Assembly (NCBI RefSeq): GCF_905171775.1
Contig: NC_053497.1
Coordinates: 34,846,764-34,910,763, forward strand
Reading direction: 5' to 3'
DNA from: Rana temporaria
Taxonomy: Eukaryota > Chordata > Amphibia > Anura > Ranidae
DNA length: 64,000 bases
Part shown: positions 48,954-55,699 of the stretch, piece after piece
Layout of the letters: every line of letters starts with the position of its first letter
Numbering within the stretch: the first letter of the stretch is position 1
Program-made: the position numbers and the translations under genes
The notes under the pieces: model-generated
Databases searched by the model: none
What the model was told of the DNA's origin: nothing
Seen by the model: only the letters and a program-made list of their open reading frames with translations

Positions 48954-49208
48954 TTGTACCTTTACAACCCCTTTAAGTCTCCTGTAATCCCATGCACAGC
49001 TGCACTGAAAATGGATAAGATGGGGCCACAGAACCTACATGTTCCAACCTCCGCTTGGCACCAAGTTTACTGCATAGCAGGGAGCACTGGTGATAAAGAA
49101 CACTTTGCCAACCATAGAAAGTGGGATTTGCAGTCTTACCCTGCGGGCATTTTCTTGCAGTTGAGCCACTTGCACAGCCACAGGGTCTTGTTCCTCCGGA
49201 GAGGAAAT
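23640..49208 (-). CDS. PLD3: PLD3-type 5'-3' exonuclease / phospholipase D family gene (ten coding exons, start exon not found)
   Basis: Seen: ten minus-strand exons (49208-49140, 48201-48047, 44255-44072, 42197-42077, 37755-37628, 35717-35517, 31269-31130, 28965-28800, 25768-25669, 23836-23640) join in phase with AG/GT splice sites to 486 codons plus TGA. In this partial numbering there is a cytosolic segment 1-26, a membrane anchor about 27-49, a Cys-rich neck, HKD motif 1 (H194, K196, D201) and HKD motif 2 (H409, K411, D416). N-glycosylation sequons are at N91, N125, N229, N251, N277, N378, N425, N442 and N448. Known: PLD3 is a type II membrane protein trafficked to lysosomes, where it degrades single-stranded nucleic acid 5'-3' and limits nucleic-acid sensing. 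Human PLD3 is 490 residues. PLD4 is the alternative, but the segments around SFYWTMTNNDT and RFWPEIDNHLR fit PLD3 better. The gene looks intact. Confidence 0.93.
23884..23919. repeat. (CA)n microsatellite
   Basis: About 18 CA units in the last PLD3 intron, 48 bases upstream of exon j in transcript direction. Confidence 0.95.
24330..24505. mobile_element. small fold-back MITE
   Basis: Arms GGCAAATCCACTTTGCAC... and ...GTGCAAAGTGGATTTTTTTT, with CAGTCGCTGTAGATCTGA and its complement inside. Length ~170 bases, non-coding, in a PLD3 intron. Confidence 0.7.
24642..25193. mobile_element. Tc1/mariner-type MITE with a second MITE inside
   Basis: Inverted ends CAGCGGAACCTCAGATTGCG / CGTAATCCGAGGTTCCACTG, with TA to the right. 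The interior is split at 24920-25133 by a second TA-flanked element. Confidence 0.7.
24920..25133. mobile_element. inner TA-flanked mariner-type MITE
   Basis: It begins CAGGCAGTCCCCGAGTTA and ends TAACTCTGGGACTCAGTG, flanked by TA on both sides (24918-24919, 25134-25135). Removing it rejoins the outer element. Confidence 0.75.
25669..25768 (-). CDS. PLD3: PLD3 exon i (second HKD motif)
   Basis: The exon is 100 bases, phase 0 to 1. It encodes KIFVVPVSPEQKHIPFSRVN and HNKYMVTDRVAYI. It contains the complete second HxKxxxxD motif, with H409, K411 and D416 in partial numbering. The acceptor is TTTTCCAG and the donor GTATGT. Confidence 0.96.
25800..25842. repeat. A/G-rich low-complexity tract
   Basis: Long run of A with interspersed G beside PLD3 exon i. 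On the minus strand it forms a pyrimidine-rich stretch upstream of the acceptor. Confidence 0.8.
26275..26298. repeat. poly-G run
   Basis: Uninterrupted G for about 24 bases. It can form a G-quadruplex and is a likely site of length error in assembly. Confidence 0.9.
26571..27314. mobile_element. ~740-bp MITE, 3-bp duplication AGT
   Basis: Ends GGGCCGGATTCAC / CAGAATCTGGCCC are flanked by AGT on both sides (26568-26570, 27315-27317). Length 744. It is rich in TACGCC/GGCGTA motifs, in a PLD3 intron. Confidence 0.8.
27633..28082. repeat. 29-bp minisatellite, about 15 copies
   Basis: Near-identical units GACTCTGATGCAAGGGGGGC + CTCTGTGCR. The first three units carry GCGGAC and all later ones GCAGAC. 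The minus strand is open in all three frames because 29 is not a multiple of three and no unit frame has a stop. Confidence 0.95.
28110..28700. mobile_element. diverged inverted copy of the CCACTT TTAA-target element
   Basis: It carries TATAACTTTTGCCCAAACCAATC and AAAGAAAGCTCTATTT, the complements of segments in 520-1430. The termini are eroded. Confidence 0.55.
28800..28965 (-). CDS. PLD3: PLD3 exon h
   Basis: The exon is 166 bases. It completes Arg333 and encodes FWPEIDNHLRKAVYERYVSV and RLLISCWASSKPPMFPFLSS. The family-typical RFWPxID and RLLISCW blocks are clear. The acceptor is GGTTCTGGCCG-type AG and the donor GTATGT. Confidence 0.95.
29115..29300. mobile_element. fold-back MITE (GGATTTACTAAAACTGGA ends)
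   Basis: Near-perfect inverted arms GGTTGATTTACTAAAACTGG-type, with GAAACCAATCAGCTTCCA and its complement inside. A second copy lies at 61930-62125. Non-coding. Confidence 0.75.
29898..30319. mobile_element. AGCGG TTAA-target MITE with (TA)n insert
   Basis: Ends AGCGGAGGTTCACCCC / CGGAACCCCCGCT, TTAA both sides. It contains a (TA)n tract of nearly 80 bases (30220-30297) next to the right end. Confidence 0.85.
30220..30297. repeat. (TA)n microsatellite
   Basis: About 39 TA units inside the TTAA element. Confidence 0.95.
31130..31269 (-). CDS. PLD3: PLD3 exon g
   Basis: The exon is 140 bases, phase 0 to 2. It encodes SSPPPLSAKGRTEDIDAI and FVYISVMDYTPTEEFSEPR, matching the ASAPPPLCPSGRTPDLKAL...MNYLPTLEFSHP region of human PLD3. 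The donor is GTAATA, which is not a strong consensus, but the Arg codon completed by exon h confirms the junction. Confidence 0.93.
31619..32180. mobile_element. fold-back element (CACTCCAGGTATGATCT ends)
   Basis: The left arm with CACTCCAGGTATGATCTATT and TACATTGGTCCAGCTTGG is complemented on the right by CTGGACCAATGTAAGTATGC and AGATCATACCTGGAGTTC. No ORF. A relative forms the outer element at 42494-43575. Confidence 0.65.
32181..33210. other. PLD3 intron sequence, no gene recognised
   Basis: Diverged AT-rich sequence between exons f and g without clear inverted ends or coding motifs. Confidence 0.35.
33219..33727. mobile_element. AGCGG TTAA-target MITE
   Basis: Ends AGCGGTAGTTCACCCC / GGGTGAACCCCCGCT with TTAA both sides. 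The core is a GC-rich inverted repeat (TGATTGACGGCCGGC, GGCGCCTGCGCACAGGC) centred near 33470. A C-run of ~16 lies at the left end. Confidence 0.88.
34621..35390. mobile_element. CCACTT TTAA-target element
   Basis: Ends CCACTTAAGACCCGG / GTCCTTAAGTGG, TTAA at left and TTAT at right. 770 bases. It contains a (CA)n tract at 35189-35217. Non-coding. Confidence 0.82.
35517..35717 (-). CDS. PLD3: PLD3 exon f
   Basis: The exon is 201 bases (67 codons, phase 0 to 0). It starts VKELGSSVYNCSCLAQDLEK, a block shared by PLD3 and PLD4, and continues through IFDVYWTLGT to TFVYLS. N-glycosylation sequons are at NCS, NAT and NNT. The acceptor is AATACAG and the donor GTAAGT. Confidence 0.95.
35880..36880. 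mobile_element. fold-back element interrupted by a solo LTR
   Basis: Arms containing ATTCCTGGAAGTAAAAGTCC (36088-36110) and GGACTTTTACTTCCAGGAAT (36760-36780) face each other. The outer ends carry TATACCATATTG / TACACCATATTG. The LTR sits near the centre. Confidence 0.6.
36147..36680 (+). mobile_element. solo LTR with 5-bp duplication
   Basis: It starts TGTCATGG and ends GTTACA, flanked by TTTTC on both sides (36142-36146, 36681-36685). CCAAT boxes occur near 36332 and 36415, TTAAAAGA near 36461 and AATAAA at 36484, in the order expected of a U3-R-U5 LTR on the plus strand. No internal retroviral sequence is present, so this is a recombined solo LTR. It is antisense to PLD3. The family is not identified. 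Confidence 0.82.
36901..36932. repeat. (CA)n microsatellite
   Basis: About 15 CA units. Confidence 0.9.
36935..37548 (-). pseudogene. two adjoining Tc1-type fragments
   Basis: 36935-37160 is the reverse complement of a Tc1 3' transposase region (CCAGAAGAGCATTTGTGAGG; TTCTATCGGGTTGGGGTCAG). 37170-37548 is a plus-oriented end of a different Tc1 (CCTCCTGAGATGTGTACAAA, AACTACAAGAAATGTCTGAC), finishing in GATCAAATACCC near the terminus. Neither retains the catalytic core. Confidence 0.6.
37628..37755 (-). CDS. PLD3: PLD3 exon e (first HKD motif)
   Basis: The exon is 128 bases. It encodes GGEVRVVDLPHLTNGVLHTK and then FWVVDGKHLYIGSANMDWRS. This is the complete first HxKxxxxD catalytic motif with the downstream GSAN segment. 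H194 and K196 (partial numbering) are intact. The acceptor is TGTCCTAG and the donor GTAAGA. Confidence 0.96.
38026..38532. mobile_element. AGNGG TTAA-target MITE, near-complete palindrome
   Basis: Ends AGAGGGGGTTCACCC / GGGTGAACCACCGCT, TTAA both sides. The two halves are complementary over most of 507 bases, meeting near 38283 (GCGCAGGCGCCGTATAGCG). Confidence 0.88.
38922..38960. repeat. poly-A run
   Basis: About 38 A residues after CCCCCC. Non-coding, in a PLD3 intron. Confidence 0.9.
39915..41049 (+). pseudogene. Tc1-type transposon with broken DDE transposase
   Basis: Plus strand 40230-40620 encodes WSEKTKIELFG, PKNTIPTVKHGDGNIM, FSAKGT and ILDENLLPSA, then a frameshift into KATKEWLKKKHIKVMEWPSQ and SPDLNP-like residues. 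These are the C-terminal two thirds of a Tc1 transposase. A poly-A run (40620-40645) interrupts it before the LWRELKL-equivalent segment. Long inverted flanks (ATTTTAAAATGATAGAAACAG at 39930 and its complement at 40950) mark the ends. The N-terminal DNA-binding part is missing. Inactive. Confidence 0.8.
41223..41647. mobile_element. MITE with TTAAGCCTCATACAAACGAT ends
   Basis: Left TTAAGCCTCATACAAACGAT and right GATCGTATGTATGGGCCTTTA are complementary. It shares AACTTGGTATGAATACACAC with 10180-10390. It has relatives at 54729 and ~60283. Non-coding. Confidence 0.7.
42077..42197 (-). CDS. PLD3: PLD3 exon d
   Basis: The exon is 121 bases, phase 0 to 1. It encodes GERILQELLKLKQRGIALRV and then a linker to DIDALKES. 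It corresponds to the helix and strand before the first HKD motif in the family (GEEVL...VNVRIAV in mammals). The acceptor is TTATTAG and the donor GTAAGA. Confidence 0.9.
42494..43575. mobile_element. outer fold-back element split by a second element
   Basis: The left part begins AAAGCGGAACTTGAGAAAGA. The right part GTAAGTTCTGCTTTAAAAG completes it. The inner element at 42793-43543 separates them. Confidence 0.6.
42793..43543. mobile_element. inner element with CCGTATTTTCCGGCGTA-type ends
   Basis: Ends CCATATTTTCCGGCGTACAA / TACGCCGGAAAATACGG are complementary, and the motif GTCGTCTTATACGCC recurs inside both ends. 750 bases, no transposase. Confidence 0.72.
44072..44255 (-). CDS. PLD3: PLD3 exon c (start of lumenal catalytic domain)
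   Basis: The exon is 184 bases. It completes an Asn codon split with exon b, then encodes MVLVESIPEGL and the conserved block DIASFYWTMTNNDT, followed by SADQ. VLVESIPEGL is almost invariant in PLD3/PLD4. Two N-glycosylation sequons are present. The donor is GTAAAA, weaker than the other donors in the gene. Confidence 0.93.
44905..44938. repeat. (CA)n microsatellite
   Basis: About 16 CA units following a short TA tract. Confidence 0.9.
45809..46005 (+). pseudogene. exon of MADF-domain (Harbinger ORF1-like) protein
   Basis: An acceptor TGTTTGCAG is followed one base later by ATG and an open frame of 65 codons, ending at donor AAAA|GTAAGT. The product starts MAARVRKEAV, then has LIRLVKERPCLYDKRDPFYK and DNAWLDISRL, the first helices of a MADF domain (aromatic and acidic positions fit). 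The remainder of the domain is not found downstream, where a minisatellite begins. Fragment by context. Whether it can splice into any transcript is unknown. Confidence 0.65.
46230..47712. repeat. ~97-bp minisatellite inside the Harbinger element
   Basis: About 15 units built from CAATAGATCCCTGATCGGAA, CACAAGTTCACATGAGAACA and CTAGATCCCTGGCAGGAACA. Two unit types alternate: one with CCTTGACAAAACTAGATCCC and one with CATTGACATCATTAGCTCAA. This gives a higher-order pattern of ~195 bases in places. Confidence 0.92.
48047..48201 (-). CDS. PLD3: PLD3 exon b (signal anchor and neck)
   Basis: The exon is 155 bases, phase 0 to 2. It encodes YYRC followed by about 23 hydrophobic residues (ALVVAFLVTVLFCLMAAQ...), a Ser/Thr-rich linker and the CNDAC motif, matching the CYDPC neck of mammalian PLD3. 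A basic stretch on the N-terminal side predicts a type II orientation. The acceptor is CTCCTGCAG and the donor GTAAGT. Confidence 0.9.
48426..48972. mobile_element. AGGGGTTGTAAAGG TTAA-target MITE
   Basis: Ends AGGGGTTGTAAAGGTACAAT / ATTGTACCTTTACAACCCCT with TTAA on both sides. The halves are near-complementary around 48650. A (TA)n tract (48880-48948) extends the right arm. It lies in the PLD3 intron between exons a and b. Confidence 0.9.
48880..48948. repeat. (TA)n microsatellite
   Basis: About 34 TA units. Confidence 0.95.
49140..49208 (-). CDS. PLD3: PLD3 exon a (cytosolic tail)
   Basis: The exon is 69 bases and encodes 23 acidic/polar residues starting ISSPEEQDP and ending in two arginines just before the membrane anchor. 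The acceptor is TTTTTGTAG and the donor GTAAGA. It reads through in phase 0 into exon b. The cytosolic tail is poorly conserved in the family, so this exon rests on splice sites and frame more than on similarity. The start methionine must lie in an upstream exon. Confidence 0.75.
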
Positions 49209-49394
49209 CTACAAAAAGAAATACATAGAACATAAAAATATACATTACACAGAAGCATACAGATAGAATTGTGTATTGACTGATACATATTCTAATATGC
49301 ATCCATTTCATACAAGGTTATGTAAAGCAAAGCAAACAAGACCTATCAGAAGAAACCGAAACTTGTACTCACCCAGAGATACTTTATCTAGAGA

Positions 49395-49397
<3 letters not shown>

Positions 49398-49447
<50 letters not shown>

Positions 49448-49450
49448 TAT

Positions 49451-49486
<36 letters not shown>
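49398..49486. repeat. compound (TA)n(CA)n(TA)n microsatellite
   Basis: A short TA tract, about 17 CA units and then a second TA tract, 190 bases upstream of PLD3 exon a. Confidence 0.92.
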
Positions 49487-49488
<2 letters not shown>

Positions 49489-49819
49489 TAACATACACAC
49501 TTATCAGCTAGACTTTTGTGATTGCAGCAATCATTTGTAAGCAATCGAATAAAGTTTTATGTACAACATTAGTTTAGGTGCCTTCCCCCCCGCCCCCATG
49601 ATCAAGTCTTGCAAAGATAGATAGATTCTGATTGGTTAAAGGATACTGTACCTCTTTCCATCACTTTACGTTTCCATAATAAATACATTTGTGATATTTA
49701 ATGTTATAAAACACATACAGCCCACATCATCCAGGATTGCCAGTTTTTTTTTTTTTAACGTAGAACTGAAAGCAAAACCAAATTTTCTTTTTGGATAGAG
49801 CAAGGAAGGGTTATAACTT

Positions 49820-50470
49820 ACGGTGTTTCCGTGAAAAGAAGACCTAGCGCTATTTTCCAGGAGGGCTGCAATATAAACCCTACCCCGAAAATAAGCCCTA
49901 GTTTGAGGAGCTTGTGTACACCTACGGTATAATGCCCTCTGTTACGGCAGTGTGCTGTGTGTGCGCATCTCTGATCTAGCGGTGTCAGGTGCCTTTGGTA
50001 CAGAGCGGGCGCTCAGCTGATCTCCTCCTCTTCCAGCTGTTAGCGGAGGAACTCGGTCCCCCCTCCCTCTGCACAGCTGCGGCAGATCATGGAAGGTACG
50101 GTACTCCTGTCTCCACAAGGTATTTATAGATTTTCTCTTCACTGATGTGCTCTCTTCCCCGCTCTGAGCATTGTGGGGGGGGGGGGGGGGGGGGCACAGG
50201 GGTCCCCCACTGGCGGCGAGCAGAGAACGAAGGTGTTTGGCACCGTTGAATTGCAGGGGCACACACATTGTGTGCTACTATAAAAAGAGAGGATTTTGGC
50301 ATTTTAACTTTGTTTAAACTGGGGATTCCCGACAGGCAGGGGGGGGGGGGGGGGGGAGAAGACGGCACGTTATATGGCAATATATTGCCCGGCCGCAGTA
50401 ACAGTGTCCCGCCTCCTGTAAAAGACGGCACACTGATCCAATGGTGGGACATTGAATCAGTGCGACGTGA
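49820..50470. other. repeat-derived GC-rich segment with G-runs
   Basis: It begins with GTGTTTCCGTGAAAAGAAGACC and CCCCGAAAATAAGCCCTAG, a widespread transposon-derived motif. Two G-runs of ~17 (50175-50193, 50340-50357) lie in it. A minus-strand proline-rich frame is caused by the G-runs. Confidence 0.5.
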
Positions 50471-50787
50471 TTAAAGGAGGGGGACATTGTTACTGCGGCC
50501 TGGGCAATTCAAATCCAGCTCCGTGACACACGGAGATCGCCGCTGATGCGGGCACTGGTAAAGCTGCATATGATGAGCACTGGTAGGGCTGCTGGGCACT
50601 GGCAAGCTGAATATGATGGGCACAGGCAGGCTGCATATGACGGGCACTGGTGGAGCTGCATAGATCCCCTGTATTATGTCTGCAGTCTCTGATAACCTCC
50701 TGTACGGTTTCTGCAGTCTCTGATCATCTCCTGTACTAGGTCTGCTAGAGGTGCACCAAATCAAATGTTGCTAATATTATTAGCAGT

Positions 50788-51522
50788 GGGGTGGATTCAG
50801 GTAGCAATTGCGTCTGCGTAACCATAGTTACACAGCGCAATTGCCTACTTGCGCCGGCGTTTCGAATGCTCCCGATTCAGAAACCTCGTTACGCCGACTG
50901 CAGCCTAAGATATGACTGGCATAAGGCTCCTTATGCCGTCGTATCGTAGGCTGCATTCTTACGATGGCCGCTAGGGGGCGTTCCCGTAGTGGTCAGCGTA
51001 TAGTATGCAAATTGCATACCAACGCCGATTCACAACCCTACGCGAGCCCTGCGTACGCAGTTTACCTCGTTTCCGTTCGTCGGGTTCCGCGTAAGGCTGC
51101 TCCTGCTATTAGCAGGGGCAGCCAATGCTACGTATACCCGTAGTTCCCGCGTCGCGAATTTAAATTTTAACGTCGTTTGCGTAAGTGAATCGTGAATGGC
51201 GCTGGACGCCATTTACGTTTACTTTGAAGCAAATGACGTCCTTGCGACGTCATTTGCCGCAATGCACGTCGGGAAAGTTTCCCGACGGAGCATGCGCACT
51301 ACGTTCGGTGCGGGAACGCGCCTAATTTAAATGATCCACGCCCCCTACGGGATCATTTAAATTACGCGCCCTTACGCCGGGCAGTTTTAAGGAGCGCCCG
51401 CGCAAATTACGTAGCTACTGCTTCATGAATGAAGCGTAGCACAGATAATTTGCGTAGGCGCAGGGTAAAAACGGTACGCTGCGCCTCCGTAAGAAGTGCG
51501 CAGCGGTACCTGAATCTACCCC
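50788..51522. mobile_element. ~740-bp MITE, 3-bp duplication AGT
   Basis: Ends GGGGTGGATTCAGGTA / TACCTGAATCTACCCC with AGT on both sides (50785-50787, 51523-51525). 735 bases, non-coding. Confidence 0.85.
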
Positions 51523-51525
51523 AGT

Positions 51526-53000
51526 GTGTTTAGGCAAGAGTTTACAGACATGATACAAGAGATGGTAGAGAATGGGGACATGATACAAGGAATGGTTAGA
51601 GACTGAAGACTGCATTTTTCTTAACCTTTCTTACACTAAAAAAGGTGCCAATAAAGGCCAACAATAAATTCATATTCATTTAAATTGATGATTAAAAAAA
51701 GTTGTCATTTTCGGCCTAGTGCATCCTTCATTTTCGACACCAAAATTTACATTCGGTGCACCCCTAATTCCTAGACATCACTTCTGTGTTTCAGCCTGGA
51801 CACCAGCCCACTACTGCTTTTCAAATGTCTGCTTACAATTCAGTCCTGGCCTCCCCCTTGCTTGGGTTGGGTTCCCCTCTCCACACCCTAGTCTTGCCTA
51901 TTTACCTAGTATAGAGATATACGATATACAGCTTTAGTTAAGCAGAGGGAACAAAACATGATAATTAGCCAACTTGGTCTTCTTACCCACTCCCTTCAAA
52001 AACACTCAATTGACATTGTGGTGCAGTTGTCTCTGGGCTTCTTCCCGGGGGCCAGATGCGGCCCTTTACTTGCTTTTATCCAGCCCTTAGGGCAATATTC
52101 CTGCCACTGTCAGCAACAGTGGGGCATAGTTCCTGCTAATGACACCGACAATGAAACACTATTCCTCCCACCGACACCAGTGATGGGGCACCATTCCTCC
52201 CACTATAACCAAGGACATCATTTTATTCCAGTGCCACCAGGACATTTTCTACTCCTGCTGGCCATATTCTGGACCCTTAAAGTTTGAAAGGACAGTAAAC
52301 TGGCCCTTTGTTTAGAAAGTTTGGAGACCCCTGCTTTGGAGGATGATCAAATGTGCAGACAGGATCCAACCACCCTCAACCATACTCCGATTCTATAGAC
52401 ACCTCAAGCATAGGCTTATCTCGAGGAATACACTTGCAAATGGACAAGGGTTTTCCAACATGTCCGATAACTTCTCAATCCTAGGCCATTGGTGCCTGAG
52501 GCCAATTTAGACATCGAGTCTCTACCCAAGACCGTCATCTAATGTTTATATTTTTATTCAAAAAGTATAAAATACGATATTTTGATTTTATGATGTGACC
52601 ATTCTACTGTTAACCTCTTTATCCATCATTTCATTTTGGCTGATGGTAGCTCTCAGAAACTGAAAGGCCTTCACTCATCCTTAGCCATCATATTTTTGTC
52701 ATTTTTAACACTCGGGAACACGTTCCTCTTTTGGAGTTACACTTCCTATATGTCAGGTGTTTCCTGTAGATTTTCTAGCATCTTAGCCATCTGTGTAACA
52801 TTAGCAATAGGCCAGCAGAGTGATGTGAACAGCCCTCATTCACCCGCTACCCTGTTAAAATTGGCTTGTGCCAACAAATTTCATCATTACCAATGTTTCT
52901 CTCTGGGCTCCTTTCTAGGAATCCGACAACCTGCATCAGTTCAGAAATTCTGGTCTAGCCACAAAATTCCACCACCTTCTGTGATCCAGGCAAAGGTATA
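51526..53000. other. no gene recognised; contains a transposon-like tandem block
   Basis: 52040-52330 carries GGCCAGATGCGGCCCTTTAC and repeated ATTCCTCCCAC segments ending AAGTTTGGAGACCCCTGC, a DNA-transposon-derived repeat. The open frame at 52636-53076 runs into the next element and has no recognisable domain. Confidence 0.4.
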
Positions 53001-53005
53001 CTTAA

Positions 53006-53493
53006 AGCGGGAGTTCACCCATAAAAAAATGTTTACCCTTAGATTGATGCTCATTTTGTCTAAGGGAATCGGCTAGTTTTAAAATCGAAGCTGTACTTAC
53101 CGTTGTAGAGAGCGATCTTCTCCGCCGCTTCCAGGCATGGTCTTCGGGACTGGGCGTTCCTATTTTGATTGACAGTCTTCCGACAGGCTTCCGACGATCG
53201 CATCCATCGCGTCACGAGTAGCCGAAAGAAGCCGAACGTCGGTGCGGCTCTATACTGCGCACCGACGTTCGGCTACTTTCGGAAAATCGTGACGCGATAG
53301 ACGCGACCGTCGGAAGCCTGTCAATCAAAATAGGAACGCCCAGTCCCGCAGCCCATACCCGGAAGCGGCGGAGAAGATCGCTCTCTACAATGGTAAGTAC
53401 AGCTTCGATTTTAAAACAACTAGCCGATTCCCCTAGACAAAATGAGCAGGAATCTAAGGTTAAAATTTTTTATTTCCGGGTGAACCTCCACTT
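53006..53493. mobile_element. AGCGG TTAA-target MITE, near-complete palindrome
   Basis: Ends AGCGGGAGTTCACCC / GGGTGAACCTCCACT, TTAA both sides. The halves are complementary and meet near 53247 (GGCTCTATACTGCGCACC). Confidence 0.88.
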
Positions 53494-53774
53494 TAAGGGA
53501 AAATACGCCCAATTCAAAATGCTTACTTTTGTGTTTTTCAAACGTTATTATTTATAGAGATTTGTAGATTACCAATAGCAGAAAACTCTGCATGTGGCTG
53601 AAACCAATTCATTTTCTGCCCTTAACAACTGTTAAGGTTCGATATCAACTACACAGACAGTGCATTGTTTTCAATTAACCAACTTAGTACTTGCACTCAA
53701 CTTGATTAATGGGCAGGAACTGTGTTATTAAAGCTGCCATGAGTTGTGCAAATTGTGTGGCGTTTGGACACCGA

Positions 53775-54471
53775 TGGGTAGATTCACATAGGTTGGCCTA
53801 AAATTAGGACGGCCTAGCCTAGTCTTTTTAGGCTACACCGCCGAAAATTATTTAGGCCATTAGTGATTCTCAAACCACTTACCTTCAAATTTTCGGTGGC
53901 GTAGCCTAAAACGAGCGGGCGTAAGTGCGCCCAATTCTGGAATGACTGGAAGGGGGGCGTGTAGTATGGAAATGAGGCTTGACCTCACGTTTGACGTTTT
54001 TTACACTGCGCATGCGCCGGGAGACTACATTTCCCAGTGCGCATTGCAGCTAAGTAGGCCCTACGGGCCTATTGATTTTGACGCGTACGTAAACTACGTA
54101 AATCCCGATTCGCGTACGACTTGCGCAAACTACGTAAAAAATGCCAACCTCGCGGCGGGAACGGCGGCCATACTTAACATTGTTATTCCACCTCATAGGT
54201 GGAATAACTTTAGGCGGCCTATCGCGTACGGAAACGACGTAATGCGACGGTGTAGGCCCGGTGTACGCTCGTGAATCGGCGTATCCCCTCATTTCCATAA
54301 TCTAGGCCGGCCGCAATGTAAGCGCCACCTAGCGGTAAGCCAATACATTGCAATCTAAGATAGGACAGCGCAAGCCGTCCTATCTTAGATATGTTTAAGT
54401 CGGCTTAGATTCAGAGTTAGGTCGGCTTATCTGCAGATAAGCCGGCCTAACTCTTTGTGAATCTACCTACT
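53775..54471. mobile_element. ~700-bp relative of the GATTCA-ended MITE family
   Basis: Ends GGGTAGATTCACATAG and TTTGTGAATCTACCTA. Interior GGCCTA/TAGGCC-rich. Flanking duplication not clear. Confidence 0.65.
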
Positions 54472-54728
54472 AGTGTTTTATTAGACAGCATACTCTTATT
54501 TTCATCGTTTTTATTCAGCTTTTGTATAAAGCCAAATGAGAAGAAAATCGTAACAATCAAATATGACATAGTATAGCCAAAAAGATTGCCAGAATGCAAC
54601 GTCAAGATACAGTTTCTGATCACCTTAATGGGAATACGATTGTCACAAGGGGAGACCTTAGGCAAGAATAGAGAGATTGGCTAGAGGCCCAAGTAAAGAA
54701 GAAAGGTAGACTAGAAGGGGAATAGCAG

Positions 54729-55136
54729 TAAAGCCTCATAGACACAATCGTATTTTCCGACGGGAATTATGTGTTGACAGCCTGTTGGCAGAAAATCTGA
54801 CCGCTTGTACGCTCCATCGGACAATTGTTGTTGGATTTTCCGCAAACAAATGTTGAATGGCAGGCTTTAAAATTTTCCATGGACAACGTTCTGTTGTACA
54901 AAAGTCCAAAGTACAAACACACATGCCCCGAAGAAATGCGCAAACACACCATTAGCAGAAGGTGCCCAGAGGGTGGCGATAAAGAGCTGAAAAAACACGT
55001 AGTACGCAACTACGTTCACGTTTGTGGGCTGACAATGGTGTGCCGTTTGTATGCAAGACAAGTTCCTGGCCAACGCCCTTTGGACAAAAGTCTGAGGCTT
55101 TGTCTGCGGAAAATCCGATCGTGTGTACGAGGCTTA
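54729..55136. mobile_element. MITE with AAGCCTCATAGACACAATCG ends
   Basis: Ends TAAAGCCTCATAGACACAAT and ATCGTGTGTACGAGGCTTA are complementary. Same family as 41223. It directly precedes the LINE. Confidence 0.7.
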
Positions 55137-55344
55137 AGAGAAGTACAGTGTAACGTCTTGAAGTAGGAAAGAAATAAGGCATGAGAGTCAACACTAGTGA
55201 CTTTTTACCTGCTGTGCTGGACTCCTGTTTTAAAAGATTTCTGTATCCTGCTAAAATGTGCTGCTATTTCACCCCAGCTTTCTCCTGGTCTCCCCCAGCT
55301 GCCACTGCGTCTCCCTTGGTGGCAGCGCTGTGCATGTGAAGAGG

Positions 55345-55404
55345 GTTACCCAGGCAACCAGGATGCCTGCCAATCAGGACTCGGCTCCCGCCCATAAAAT
55401 GGCG
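55345..55404. promoter_or_regulatory. X-box, CCAAT and YY1-like sites in a GC-rich leader
   Basis: GGTTACCCAGGCAACC (55345-55359) fits the RFX X-box. CCAAT follows at 55370-55374 and AAAATGGCG, a YY1-type core, at 55396-55404. The 60-base cluster sits at the start of the CpG-rich leader of the LINE. Inference: LINE promoter. A host promoter firing to the minus strand (PLD3) is the alternative. Confidence 0.5.
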
Positions 55405-55699
55405 CCGACGTGCCGCGCGCAGCAGGCGTGCCAGAGGAGAGCCCCTCCGGGCCCAGCCTTCAGCCCACTATACTGCTTATACTGCCCTCGGGGCACCTTG
55501 CCAGGACTTACAGCCACCATCCTGTTGCTTAACCAAGATACACAAAAGGTAAATTGCATTATGACTTTAGTCAACTACGATTGTTGAATAATCACATGAC
55601 CCTACTACCCTTGCACATCTCCACCCTCTGTGCCTCTGAAGGCATAGGGAAAGTTAGATGCCCCACTACGGCACAAACAAGTAACCGGAGAGTCATCCC

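Noticed and set aside
49370..49400. Possible PLD3 upstream exon ending CTCTGG with donor GTGAGTA on the minus strand
   Set aside because: In the frame needed to join exon a there is a stop within seven codons, and no ATG lies between.
52636..53076. 146-codon plus-strand frame with a hydrophobic stretch
   Set aside because: It reads into the TTAA element at 53006, has no splice-supported partner and no recognisable domain. Probably chance.
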